From: Onthophagus taurus
Lineage: Eukaryota; Arthropoda; Insecta; Coleoptera; Scarabaeidae
Direction of reading: 5' to 3'
DNA: 64,000 nt
Assembly (NCBI RefSeq): GCF_036711975.1
Contig: NC_091972.1
Coordinates: 15,939,001-16,003,000, forward strand
A program made the position numbers and the translations under genes. The notes under the pieces were generated by a model. That model did not search any database and was not told the DNA's origin. It saw nothing but the letters and a program-made list of their open reading frames with translations. Of this stretch, positions 22,624 through 34,937 are shown piece by piece (the first letter of the stretch is position 1; each line of letters begins with the position of its first letter).

Positions 22624-24476
22624 ATGAAGTACTTTTCAACAAACAAGAATTTCTTTTGGTTATCATTACTGCTCAGTGTCTTAATAAATTTTATTTCGTA
22701 TATTGATAGTGCAAAAATCTTAGTTTTTTTCCCATTATCTACATATAGTCACGTAAATATGTTTAAAGGGATGGTAAAGCCACTTTTAAATCGAGGACAT
22801 GAAATCGATTTTGTTAGTTTTTATCCATTAAACGTGAAACATAAAAGGTAAGTGTATTTGTAACTAACAAACCGTTCCTCTATCTTTAACAAAGTTGAAA
22901 TAATCTGTTTACACTTTTTTTTGTTTTTAGATATACTGAAATTGATATAAGTAATTGTTTTCCAGTATTTAAAAACAACATAACAATTCTAAAAAGCGCA
23001 GTTGGCAACTTAGAATTAATGCAACAAATGTTTAATACTCTCGGTCACGATATAATGGATGCAGTTTTAAAATCGCCGCAATTACGCGAATTAAGAAACA
23101 CCACAAAAAAATACGATTTAATTTTGCGACATGTTTTTTTAAGTGATCCCTTAGAAATTTATTCGCATATTTTTGGAGCGCCTTCAATTGGATTAATAAC
23201 AAGTGTTAATTTACCTTGGACTTCCGATTTAGTTGGAATTCCTGATAATCCGGCTTTTATTCCAAGCTTCAACAGTCCTTATGGTGAAAAAATGACATTT
23301 ATTGAACGTGCTCTTAATACTTTTGTGTATACTTATCAAAAATACGAATATTGGAGTCTTCAAAAGCGTTTCACGGAATTAGTTTGGAAATATTTTGGAC
23401 GAGATCTACCGAGGGTTGAGGAACTTATTGGAAAAACTAGTTTAATTTTTTGTAATAGTCATTATACAATTCATCAATCTAGATCTATGCCACCGAATTT
23501 TATCGAAATTGGGGGTGTTCATATTCCTGAAAAAAACAATTTTAGTCTTCCAAAAGTAAGTATGTTAGTTATTTTTATGATTTTTAAATAACAATATGTG
23601 GTATTTTTTTAGAATTTGCAATTAAGTGTGGACTCATCAAAACAAGGAATAATTTATTTTAGTTTTGGTTCGTTGGTGAGAAGTACAAATTTTAATCGTA
23701 AAACTTTAAGCGGCATGTTTGAAGCTTTAGGGCAACAACCTTATAAAGTATTTTGGAAAGGTGTAAAAGAGGAAATTCCGGATGATTTAAAAATTCCCGA
23801 TAATATTATTTTCGAAACGTGGATGCCTCAATTAGATATGTTATGTAAGCTTAATTAAAAGGTTTTGATTTTAAACTTTATTTCCTATTTTTGTTAGGTA
23901 ATCCAAACACAAAACTATTTATATCTCATGGTGGTTTATTTGGGGTGCAAGAAGCTATTTATTGTGGTATTCCAATTTTGGGAATACCCTTTTTTGCCGA
24001 TCAAGCTTCAAACATACAATTATTGGTTGAAAAAAACGTTGCTAAATTGATGTATTTACAAGATGTAGCTGAAGGAGATAAGTTTAAAGAAAATGTTGAA
24101 ACTTTATTAAAACCACAGTAAGATTATAATGATCAACGTTTCCTACTTTTAATTTTTAATTTTTAGATATAAACGAAATGCTGAAAATCTTTCAAAACTT
24201 TTCCGAGATCGACCAATGTCGCCGATAAAAACAGCAATTTATTGGATTGAATATGTTATTAAATATAATGGGGCGAATCATTTAAAATCGGCAGTAACAC
24301 AACTTCATTGGTATCAATATTACTTATTAGATCTTATTGGAGCCATCTTAATAATTTTTATGTTTATATTTATTATTTTGTATTTAATTTGTAAGCAATT
24401 AATTAAGTTAGTGTTAAAACTAAACTATATTCATTATATTTGTAATAGTATAAAAAAGAAAATAAAATTTGATTAA
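22624..24476 (+). CDS. UDP-glycosyltransferase, tandem gene 2
   Basis: Exons 22624-22847, 22931-23555, 23613-23844, 23898-24117 and 24167-24476, with the same junctions and phases as gene 1, encode about 536 residues. Signal peptide, catalytic His (STYSHVNMF), Asp (VFLSDPLEIY), signature FISHGG..E..GIPILGIPFFADQ and C-terminal membrane helix are all present. The tail ends KIKFD, a KxKxx ER retrieval signal in place of the KKxx of gene 1. It is the closest relative of gene 1 and lies 6.4 kb downstream with matching flanks, so the pair arose by tandem duplication; the DNA between was later filled with mobile elements. Differences cluster in the N-terminal acceptor-binding half (for example ELMQQMFNTLGHD against gene 1 LLQDVMFKLNGYN), which may change the substrate range. 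Confidence 0.93.
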
Positions 24477-24549
24477 AATAATCGATTTAATAAGTAAAAT
24501 CAAAAGTATTCAATCTCACCAAGAATAGGAAGAATTCATTATAACCAGA

Positions 24550-25640
24550 CAATTTAAACTTCATACAGTCTACAAGCTTGGATCGGAGTCCTTGAGGGTT
24601 TCTTCTAACGTCAAAGATCAAGGAATCTTACTTTTCAATAATAAGAATTTCCCAATTTTTATCTCGAATAATACTTAAATAAAATAAAAATGAGGTAAAG
24701 GTAAAGCTGACAGAGGAATTGATTAGATATAAGATCAAAATACTGGACTTACCAAAAATAAAGAAGAAGTGAACTAAAGAAGTAGTAATGGACAATTATA
24801 AGCTGATCTACTCAGGTGTTCTACTGGGAATTAGAAGAAAAAATGGAGAAAGTTATCTAATAAGCAATAAGGTAGCTAACCAAATAACTGTCTGGGATGG
24901 CACTGCGCAGTGGTTCAGACTGCTATTTTAGCTGGAGAAAATGCACAAAAGCGTTTTCTTATAAAGTGATTTGTAACAATTCCAAACTACTTTTTAATGT
25001 CTCTATAAATTAACAATTGACAGGAATCTGCTTGTATGTTCGAAGTTGTTTGGCTATCCTAGTTAGAAAAGGGTCTAAGTCGTTACATTTATTAGCCCTG
25101 TTTATTTCAAGCAGTGTTCTAACAATTGCAGTTCTGTATTTTTCCAAAATTGCAACCAAAGGTATGTAAAGTATCTTGCAGTAACTAAATGTACTTTTTT
25201 TAAATATTGTTAGGACAATGTCATTAAGAAACGAATCATGTAATAATGTAAATTTTACCTATAATTGTCCGACTTTAGTCAAGCTAATATAAAATTCTCC
25301 GTATTCCTCCAATTTTTTCTATAAATGGTTGGAAAGTTAGACGGGAAAAGGCAAAGAAGAAGAAGAAAATTCACTAAATGACAAAATGTCCAGTACAGTT
25401 TTTATTAAAAAATACAGCGTTAACTTCATTCGTCAATTCAAAGCGATAAAAAAACGAACAACAAAAAAATATCATCAATAGTAGTCTTACATATCCACAA
25501 GCCAGCATATTCAGTATAGTCAGAATGTTCATTCACATTAAAAAGAATAATTTTTCAGCTCGAACATTGCTTCCATTAATTGCTGTAACAATAACTTCTT
25601 ACTCCGAGCATTATTAATCTGTTTATCAGATTGATCGAAT
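24550..25640. other. Spacer, nothing recognised
   Basis: AT-rich DNA with no supportable coding region. Its right end meets the truncated LINE at about 25655. Confidence 0.5.
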
Positions 25641-25654
25641 TAAAACTTACTAAG

Positions 25655-27367
25655 TTTATGGTCAAAGGAACCTGTTTGCCGAGGATATCTACAGTCCTCC
25701 AGGTGACCCTAGATACCATTTGCGCTTGGTGTAAGGGAGAGAACCTCTCAATAAACCCGCAAAAGACAATTGTTGTGCCCTTCACCAGGAAGCGAAAGTT
25801 GGATGGACTAATCCGCCCAACTATCCAAGGTGAAGAAATTCCTTTCTCAAAGGAAGTCAAATATCTAGGAGTAATCCTAGACAAAACCCTGTCATGGAAT
25901 GGACATTTGCAGGGAGTTTTGCACAAAGCTAGACTATCCTTGTGGACTTGTCGAAGTCTTTGTGGAAAAAATTGGGGTCTTACCCCTGAAAGACTGTACT
26001 GGCTCTATGTGACTGTGGTTAGACCTATGATCACATACAGAGCAGCAGCCTGGTATAGGAAAGTCCGACAGACTTCAGTTATCAGTAAACTTTCACGAAT
26101 TCAACGAGTAGCTGGATTGGCAATCTCTGGTGCGATAGGCACAACGCCAACTCTAGCAATGGAGGTTCTGCTTGGCCTATCTCCTCTGCATTTGCATATA
26201 GAGAAAGTGGCTAGAACAACCATTTACAGATTTCAGCAATATGCTCAAAACTGTTCCGACATGTCCTACCAATGGACTGCGGAAGACATAATAAGCACTG
26301 ATACTGTGCTATCAATGCCGTCAGATTTGGCGGTATCACTATCAGTGATTAATGCTCGATACCAGATTGTACTGCCTGAGCGGCAGTCCTGGATCGAAAA
26401 TGAAAATTCTCTGGTTCGGGCAGACATTTGCTTGTACACAGATGGATCAAAAACGCCTGAAGGGGTAGGAGCAGGAGTATACTGCCAGACACCTCGAATT
26501 AAGCAAGCCTACAGCCTGGGTACATACTGTACTGTATTCCAGGCGGAAGTATTTGCTATTGACATGGGTGCTAAAATCCTTCTTGAAAGAGAGGTGAAGA
26601 ACATGACAGTACGAATTTTCTCAGACAGTCAAGCCGCTCTCCAGGCGCTGCAAGCCGTGAAAACGGTGTCGGCTCTGGTTAATGATTGTAAGAGAACATT
26701 AAACACACTGAGTTGTGATAACAGAGTCTCTCTGATCTGGGTCTCGGGTCACTCTGGGGTTGCTGGCAATGAAGCGGCAGATAAGCTAGCACGAGATGGC
26801 AGCGCTGAAGCGTTTGTGGGACCGGAACCAGCAGTTGGTGTATCATTTGCGATGGCCAAATATAGGATTGGACTGTGGGCTGAAGAGAGACTTCGCCTAC
26901 TGTGGACCAGTTCTCCTGGAATGAGACATGCTAAGGTGTTTATTAACATCGCCACTGTCAAACCCGGGAATATTTTAGGACTTGCCCGTAGTAGCATAAA
27001 AGTTCTAATGGGTGTTTTTACTGGGCACTGCCGATTAAAAGCACACCTCAACTTGTTGGGTTTAGCCGACGATGTTGAATGCCGACTATGTGCGGAGGAA
27101 GCAGAGACGGTTGAACATGTTTTATGCCACTGCCCTGCCGTTAACCGTATCAGATTCTCGATTTTTGGGTCGCAGTTTATCTCCTCAAAAGATCTGAATG
27201 ACCTTTCGCCGAGCAAGGTATTAATGTTCGTTAAGAGCATTGGACTGCACGGTGAAATTTGATAACGATATCTATCGGGGTACAATAGATCCTTAGGGTC
27301 GCGGTGCAAGGTTGGTTGGTCCGCCTACCCGATATGTATTCTATGTAATGTAATGTAATGTAATGTA
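25655..27367 (+). mobile_element. 5'-truncated LINE (LOA/R1-like) with intact RNase H
   Basis: One uninterrupted frame ends at 27262 (nominal ATG 25631, but the true protein is cut off upstream). It starts just past the RT YADD box, with SINPQKTIVVPFTRKR, then VKYLGVILDKTLSW (RT thumb). Next is an RNase H domain with its acidic residues in place: D271 (YTDGS), E306 (FQAEVFAI), D332 (FSDSQAA) and D384 (GNEAADKLA). It closes with a Cys/His knuckle, CRLCAEEAETVEHVLCHCP. The 3' end is TAATG repeats (27344-27367) instead of poly(A), as in I/LOA-type elements. No stop codons over 540 codons points to recent insertion; the missing 5' half shows it cannot move by itself. Confidence 0.88.
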
Positions 27368-27985
27368 CTAAGTTTCACAATTTACTGATAAATATTTTTT
27401 TCACCGCTAAGAGACAAAATCCTTCTCTTCTCGATCATCCTGAAGAGGTTATCTCAGGTATTACACCTGCTTAATTACATTCCACCCTTAAGATAAATAA
27501 TCACGATAACGATATGTATAATATCCATCCAGTCTGTCGTAATATACCCATACACACCTCTCTCGTCTGAATTCCTCCATTTTCTCTAACTCTCTCCCGA
27601 CACTTCTCTACGCACCTTTCCCATTTTCATATTCCCCTTTGATTTATAGAAATTCTGAAATTTCACATTTACCTTTCCTCACCCTTGCTCCATAAATCCG
27701 TAGCCTAAATCTTGCTTATCACATTCATTCAAAAATAGTTTGTTATCATTGCTGATCATATATCTATTGTCCTATCTGGTATCGACTCATTCTCATTCCT
27801 AACTCAACCCATCCCATACACTTACTTTTTTTGTGTAGCTCTAAACCACATATTTTGCCTCTATATCGCATTGAACCTTGAAACCACTTTCAAATCACTC
27901 TCCTTAACGTGGTGCGTTATTTCTGCTCTATACAACAATCCAAACAGCAACAACCTTCCCAATCTGTTTCTGCCAATCCTAAAAC
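27368..27985. other. Spacer, nothing recognised
   Basis: Relatively pyrimidine-rich sequence with no supportable gene. Confidence 0.4.
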
Positions 27986-27989
27986 CCTA

Positions 27990-28260
27990 GTAATCTTGTC
28001 ATTTACATACTACACGTGCTTCTCCAAAACGACCTCTACAAGTAAAAACATTATAAACGATGTAAGCACACAATCGAATAAAGCTGTAAGGATTTATAGA
28101 AATATAGAAAACAAAGGCATAACCACTAAAAGTATTTATCAAACAGCAGTACGTCCTAATATGACACATGTGGCTGAGACAAGCAAGACGAAGCAAATTT
28201 TGAGAATGATTGAGATACAAACGCGAACATTGAATGAGTGACGAAATAGAGATATGCGAG
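27990..28260 (+). pseudogene. LINE C-terminal fragment
   Basis: The frame reads DVSTQSNKAVRIYRNIENK, then YQTAVRPNMTHVAET and TKQILRMIEIQTR. It follows the pattern of the LINE post-RT region (xxxIYKTxIRPxxTYxAET..TKRLLExxEMRxLR). It is isolated and truncated. Confidence 0.55.
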
Positions 28261-28499
28261 ATAGAGACTTTAGTTCTACCCAATCCAAAAAAGTTTCAAT
28301 AACATAAACTATGTATTCTGAACATTCAATCTGTCCAACACCACCAATTTCCTCCTTCATTCAATTTCTTCAGTCAGACAACACTTCAGCAACCCTACTC
28401 ACTTTTCTAGTACTACTCACCACAGGAATTATCTTTTGCACTACCCCCAAGTACTAACGCCTCTGTTTCTCTTCTTATCACACTTTGTCTCTCCGGTTC

Positions 28500-28690
28500 C
28501 TCCTTGCTAATAATGAATTAAATATTGAACGATGGAGTGTAGAAATATTTTGATCATTTATCAGGATTAAGATGACAGTTGGGCAGTGTCCTCAATATTC
28601 AACGATGTCTCCAATTACAGATCGATTTCGTTGTTGTCAATCATCGGTAAGCTCTTCAAAGCAATAATTTATGCACATGGTGGAACTACA
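28500..28690. repeat. Segment duplicated upstream of UGT genes 3 and 4, copy 1
   Basis: This sequence (CAGGATTAAG..GACAG..TGGGCAG, GGTAAGCTCTTCAAAGCA, ATTTATGCACATG) recurs at 34350-34495 upstream of gene 4. It is therefore part of the duplication history of the genes 3 and 4 region, distinct from the block shared by genes 1 and 2. 28700-29100 is AT-rich with nothing recognised. Confidence 0.75.
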
Positions 28691-29119
28691 TTTTTCTATG
28701 GCAGAGAGTAATGTTCCATTTTGTTTCAGATATAATGATTGATCTTGGCTTCCCCATTCTTGCACCGTTACTATTTTGCGATATATTGATGACTTACTAA
28801 ATGAGTTGAACTATGAGATGTCAATTGTTTGATGATAATGTAAATTGGCTCTGTCAATGATTGTAGCACTCTATAGACTACCGTTGTGGTAAAGAATAAT
28901 CCTTTCTTCAATTTTTATATTTTTAGTAAGAATACATCTTTCTCTCATTTTTTTTATATCCCTTTAAATTGAGTAACTTAAGTTTTTTTCCTGTAATTAG
29001 ATTAATTATCCTGTAAAATGTGTAAAACTGCTGGCGAATATATTATTATTATTATTAATCATAATCAATAATTTTTTGAAATAAACAAATATACTAATGA
29101 AGCTTCAATACCAACAAAA

Positions 29120-29219
29120 TTCTCGAAATGTTATTTTCGTTTTATCTTTCACCTTGCGATATATAAACCATAAAAAAGTAAAAATTCTTAAATACTTAGT
29201 TGACTCGCGACTATAAATT
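29120..29219 (+). promoter_or_regulatory. UGT gene 3 proximal promoter: HSE-like motif and TATA box
   Basis: TTCTCGAAAT at 29120-29129 and TATAAATT at 29212-29219 are 92 bp apart. The sequence between is diverged from the other three genes, yet these two elements persist. Confidence 0.65.
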
Positions 29220-29265
29220 GATATATTTGTTAGGCGATCGTGTTATTCCAAAAAATACCAAAACC

Positions 29266-31114
29266 ATGAACCAGTTTAAAAAAAAAAGGATTTCGTTTCA
29301 ATTATTGTTGGTGCTAAATATATTTATATTTTTCACGTCCTGTAGTGATGGTGCAAAAATTTTAGCATTTTTTCCGTTCTCTGCATACAGTCATATAAAT
29401 ATGATTAAGGTAATGGTTAAACCACTTTTAGATCGTGGGCATGAAATCGATTTAGTTAGTTTTTATCCATTAAATATTAAACATAAAGGGTAAGTTGAAA
29501 TTATTACTATTATTTTCCTCCTCTCCAAATTATGATATGATCTACCTTTTTAGCTATTCTGATATTGATATAAGTGCCTGTTCCCCAGTGTTAAAAAACA
29601 GTATAACATTATCAAAAAGCTTAGTTGCTGACATTGATTTAATGCAAGACATGTTTAATAAGTACGGTCACGAGTTAATGGATGCAGTTTTAAAATCACC
29701 ACAATTACGCAAATTAAAAAATTCCACAAAAAAATATGATTTAATTTTGCGGCACATTTTATTAAGTGATCCTTTGGAAATTTATTCCCATATTTTTGGA
29801 GCGCCCTCAATTGGAATGATTACAAGTGTTAATTTACCTTGGTCTTCCGATTTAGTTGGAATTCCAGATAATCCGGCGTATATTGCAACTTTTAATAGTC
29901 CTCATGGTGAAATAATGTCATTTTCTGAACGTGCAATCAACACTATTATATACACTTTTCAAAAGTATGAGTATTGGAAAGTACAAAAGCGTTTCACCGA
30001 ATTAATTTGGAAATATTTTGGACGAAATATGCCAAGAGTTGAGGAACTTTTAGAAAAAACTAGTTTAATTCTTTGTAACAGTCATTATACAATCCACCAA
30101 TCTAGATCTATGCCACCAAATTTTATTGAAATTGGGGGTGTTCATATTCCTGAAGAAAACAATTTTACTCTTCCAAAAGTAAGTAAAACATGTACTTCAT
30201 TTCCTACAAAATAAAGGTGTTATTCTAATTAGAGTCAATTTTATGTTTTAGCATTTACAATTAGGTGTAGATTCATCAAAAGAAGGAATAATTTATTTTA
30301 GTTTCGGCTCGACGGTGAAGAGTACAATTTTCAATCGTAAAATTTTAAGCACAATGTTTGAAGCTTTAGGGAAGCAACCCCACAAAGTGTTTTGGAAGGG
30401 TGAAAAGGAAGATATTCTTGACGATTTAAAAATTCCCGATAATATTATTTTCGAACCATGGATGCCTCAATTAAATATGTTATGTAAGTTTATTTAAAGG
30501 TTGTGATTTAAAAATGTATTTCCTATTTTTGTTAGGTAACCCAAACACAAAACTTTTTATAGCTCACGGTGGCTTATTTGGTGTGCAAGAAGCTATTTAT
30601 TGTGGCATTCCAATTTTAGGGATACCTTTCTTCGCTGATCAAGCTTCAAATATCCAATTTTTAGTTGAAAAGAATGTTGCTAGATTAATTTATGTGGAAG
30701 ATATAGCTGAAGGAAATAAGTTTGAAGAATATATAGAAACTTTATTAAAACCACAGTAAGATGATAATGATCATCGTTTAGTAGTTTTAATTTTTATTTT
30801 TTAGATATAAACAAAATGCTGAAAATCTTTCAAAACTTTTCCGAGATCGACCAATGTCGCCGATAAAAACAGCAATTTATTGGATTGAATATGTTATTAA
30901 GTACAATGGGGCGCCTCATTTAAAATCATCAGTGACAAAACTTTATTGGTATCAATATTATTTATTGGATGTTATTGGAGTTTTCTTAATAATTTTTGCA
31001 TTTATTAATTTTATTTTGTATTTAATTTGTAAACAATTAATTAAGTTAGTTTTAAATTTAGAATATATTTATTACGTTTGTAATTGTACAAAAAAGAAAA
31101 TAAAATTTGGTTAA
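29266..31114 (+). CDS. UDP-glycosyltransferase, tandem gene 3
   Basis: Exons 29266-29489, 29554-30178, 30252-30483, 30536-30755 and 30805-31114 give about 536 residues. I chose the ATG at 29266 and not the in-frame ATG at 29200, because 29200 lies upstream of the TATA box and 29266 aligns with the start of the other copies. Catalytic His is in SAYSHINM and Asp in ILLSDPLEIY. The signature is present with Ala for Ser in FIAHGGLFG, a mild change. Tail KIKFG is KxKxx. It is the most diverged of the four in exons 1-2, with different signal peptide and acceptor-domain residues, but almost identical to them in part of exon 5. Confidence 0.92.
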
Positions 31115-31429
31115 AACAATCTTAATTTGACGTCTCACACACTATATCTAGTACACAGTGTTCATCCCAATCTTTTGATTTAAGATATTTCGTTTTAATT
31201 TTCATTTTCTTTCAGCAGTTATAAATGAGTCTTTTAAATTTGTATTTCTTACTCACTATACAAGCCACAAAGTTGAAAATTTGTCTAATTATGCTTCAAA
31301 TATCCACAAATAGAACGTATTAATTAGTTGTATCGGTCAGTGTTATACAGCATGGTCAAAGTTTGAATTACCAATTTTCGTTATTTAATTGCAACAAATA
31401 GAAAGTTAAATGGAATGCCCATATTTTAT

Positions 31430-34085
31430 TAGTCAAGCTTAAAGATTGTAGTTTATGATGAATTATAATGTTATTGAAATATCTAGAAAAAAATTATCAA
31501 AGAAGAAATTGTCTAATTTATAAATCAAAAACAATACGACATTTTCAAAAAGTAATATCGACTATATTTTTTAGAATTAAGATTAGATAATATGTGTGTT
31601 AAATTGTAGCTTAAAGATTCTAGTTTATAGTATGATAAAAAATATATAAGATAACATTATTAAAATTTCCAGGAAAAAGTTATTAAAGAAGAAATTGTCA
31701 AATTCATAAATCAAAAATAACACGAAATTTTCAAAAAATCATATCGGCTGTATTTTTAAGGATCATGATATGATATGTATGTTAAGTTGAAGCTTAAAGA
31801 TTCTAATTTATGATATGACATAAAAACTATAAGATAATATTATTAAAATTTCCAGGAAAAATTTGTTGAATAAAAATTGTCAAATTTATAAATAAAGAAA
31901 AACGTGAATTTACAAAAAATCGTACCGGCTGTATTGTTAAGGATCATGATATGATATGTATGTTAAGTCGAAGCTTAAAGATTCTAGTTTATGATATGAT
32001 ATAAAAGCTATAAGATAATATTATTAAAATTTCCAGGAAAAAATTGTTGAAGAAGAAATTGTCAAATTTATAAATAAAGAAAAATATGAAATTTCCAAAA
32101 AATCATATCGGCTGTATTTTTAATGATCATGATATGATATGTATGTTAAGTTGAAACTTAAAGATTCTAGTTTATGATATGATATAAAAATTATAAGATA
32201 AAATTATTAAAATTTACAGGAAAAATTTATTAAAGAAAAAATTGGTAAACTTATAAATAAAAAAAACACGAATACTTGAAAAAATCATATCCGCTGTATT
32301 TTTAAGGATAATAATATGATATGTATGTTAAGTTGAAGTTTAAAAATTCTAGTTTATAATATGATAAACAAATTATAAGATAACATTATTATAATTTCCA
32401 GGAAAAAGTTATTAAAAAAGAAATTGTCAAATTTATAAATCAAAAAAACACGAAATTTTCAAAAAATCATATCGTATGTATTTTTAAGGATCATGATATG
32501 ATATGTATGTTAAATTGTAGCTCAAAGACTCTAGTTTATGATATGATAATATTATTAAAGTTTCCAGGAAAAAGTTATTAAAAAAGAAATTGTCAAATTA
32601 ATAAATCACAAAAACACGAAATTTTCAAAAAATCATATCGTATGTATTTTTAAGGATCATGATATGATATGTATGTTAAATTGTAGCTCAAAGACTCTAG
32701 TTTATGATATGATAATATTATTAAAGTTTCCAGGAAAAAGTTATTAAAAAAGAAATTGTCAAATTAATAAATCACAAAAACACGAAATTTTCAAAAAATC
32801 ATATCGTATGTATTTTTAAGGATCATGATATGATATGTATGTTAAATTGTAGCTCAAAGACTCTAGTTTATGATATGATAATATTATTAAAGTTTCCAGG
32901 AAAAAGTTATTAAAGAAGAAATTGTCAAATTTATAAATCAAAAAACACGAAATTTTCAAAAATCATATCGGCTGTATTTTTATGGATCATGATATGATAT
33001 GTATGTTAAGTTGTAGCTTAAAGATTCTAGTTTATACTATGATAAAAAAATATAAGATAATATTATTAAAATTTCCAGTAAAAAGTTATTAAAGAAGAAA
33101 TTGTCAAATTTATAAATCAAAAAAACACGAAATTTTCAAAAAATCATATCGTATGTATTTTTTAGGATCGTGAAAAATATGTATGTTAAATTGTAGCTGA
33201 AAGATTCTAGTTTTTGATGTGATATAAAAGATATAGGATAACATTATTAAAATTTCCAGTAAAAAGTTATTAAAGAAGAAATTGTCAAATTTATAAATCA
33301 AAAAAACCCGAAATTTTCAAAAAATCATATCGTATGCATTTTTAAGGATCATGATATAATATGTATGTTAAATTGTAGCTTAAAGATTGTAGTATATGAT
33401 ATAATAAAAAAAATTATGAGATAACATTATTAAAATTTCCAGGAAAAAGTTATTAAAAAAGAAATTGTCAAATTTATAAATAAAAAAAACACAAAATTTT
33501 CAAAAAATCATATTGGGTGTATTTTTATGGGTCATGATATGATATGTATACTAAGATGTAGCTTAAAGATCCTAGTTTATGATATGATATAAAAACTATA
33601 AGATAATATTAATAAATTTCCAAGAAAAAGTTATTAAAGAAGAAATTGTCAAATTTATAAATCAAAAAAACCCGAAATTTTCAAAAAATCATATCGTATG
33701 CATTTTAGGATCATGATATAATATGTATGTTAAATTGTAGCTTAAAGATTGTAGTATATGATATAATAAAAAAATTATGAGATAACATTATTAAAATTTC
33801 CAGGAAAAAGTTATTAAAAAAGAAATTGTCAAATTTATAAATAAAAAAACACAAAATTTTCAAAAAATCATATTGGGTGTATTTTTATGGGTTATGATAT
33901 GATAGGTATACTAAGATGTAGCTTAAAGATCCTAGTTTATGATATGATATAAAAACTATAAGATAATATTAATAAATTTCCAAGAAAAAGTTATTAAAGA
34001 AGAAATTGTCAAATTTATAAATCAGAGCTTAAAGCTTATAGATTCTAGTTTATGATATGATATAAAAAGTATAAGATAATATTAT
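31430..34085. repeat. Satellite array B, about 165-183 bp units, about 15 copies
   Basis: The motif GCTTAAAGATTCTAGTTTAT recurs at about 31437, 31609, 31792, 31973 and onward to about 34028. Each unit also has TTTCCAGGAAAAA, GAAATTGTCAAATTTATAAA and GATCATGATATGATATG. Three successive units near 32515-32890 are almost identical and shorter (about 167 bp). A two-unit block around 33350-33700 is repeated nearly exactly about 358 bp later, showing higher-order structure. 31115-31429 has nothing recognised. Confidence 0.92.
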
Positions 34086-34349
34086 TGAAAATATTTAAGA
34101 TTCCATGTAAAATAACGATTTTGTGGTTGACTTCTGGCAGCCCTGAAGTACTTATCAAAGTATGTATATCTTAGCATATCAAATAATTGACAATTTTGCT
34201 TAGTAAAGCTTTCTATAAGTTCTTATTTTAAGAACGCAAATAAATATAGTAAAAACCAAGATTATGCATATAACTAAAGGGGAAAAGGATAAAATCACAA
34301 ATATAGTGATAAGGGGGGAGAGACTGGAAATTACAAAACTTATTTGTAA

Positions 34350-34495
34350 AATATTAAGTAATGGAGGGTAAAAATATTTTGAACATTTAATAGGATTAAG
34401 TTGACAGCTGGGCAGAGATGATAGATTGATTTCCGTTGTTGTCAAACATAGGTAAGCTCTTCAAAGCATTAATTTATGCACATGTATGAACTATA
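34350..34495. repeat. Segment duplicated upstream of UGT genes 3 and 4, copy 2
   Basis: Counterpart of 28500-28690. It lies between satellite B and the UGT scar at 34501. Confidence 0.75.
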
Positions 34496-34500
34496 TTTAA

Positions 34501-34613
34501 AACAATATGCAAAACATGTATTTCATTTCCCACAAAATAGAGGTGTTGTTATATTTATTTTATTTAGAATCGATTTCATATTTTAGTATTTATAATTAAT
34601 TAGGTGTAGATAA
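34501..34613 (+). pseudogene. UGT intron 2/exon 3 fragment (recombination scar)
   Basis: The sequence CAAAACATGTATTTCATTTC, then AAAATAGAGG, AGAATCGATTT and ATTTTAG, followed by AATTAGGTGTAGAT, aligns with the end of intron 2 and the first bases of exon 3 in UGT genes 3 and 4 (30185-30270, 35875-35970). It breaks off after the GTAGAT of exon 3 and joins UGT upstream sequence. It cannot be expressed. Confidence 0.8.
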
Positions 34614-34860
34614 TAACATAAAAATATTTGCTGCAATTAAACACTTTACCTATAACTCGATCAGTTATGTACTAAATATTATGCTTTGTGTGTTAAATCG
34701 AATTTTATTAGTTGTGTGTTTTAATTTTGGTGTAATTGTGTTGACGAAAGAAAATTTATATTCAAATATAACGTTGACAACAACAAAATTCTCGAAATAT
34801 TACTTAACTATCTTTTACCGTACTATGCTAAATATATAAAAAAAAAGGAAATTTTTAAAT
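34613..34860. repeat. UGT upstream duplicated block, copy 3 (truncated)
   Basis: From AACATAAAAATATTTGCTGC onward the sequence matches the upstream blocks of genes 1 and 2 (about 15905-16140 and 22217-22540), including the AACTCGATCAGTTAT phrase. It is missing the outer part of the block, which is replaced by the intron/exon fragment. Confidence 0.8.
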
Positions 34861-34885
34861 TCCTCATTAGGTCGCACTATAAATA
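34789..34885 (+). promoter_or_regulatory. UGT gene 4 proximal promoter: HSE-like motif and TATA box
   Basis: TTCTCGAAAT at 34789-34798 and TATAAATA at 34878-34885 are 89 bp apart. The whole region is of the gene 1/2 type. Confidence 0.7.
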
Positions 34886-34937
34886 CGAATATTTGTAAGG
34901 CGATCATGATTATTAACTTCCAAGAAATAAAAAAACC

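Noticed and set aside
29200..29265. Upstream in-frame ATG extending UGT gene 3 by 22 codons
   Set aside because: It lies before the TATA box and would bury the signal peptide; paralogues start at the position equivalent to 29266.
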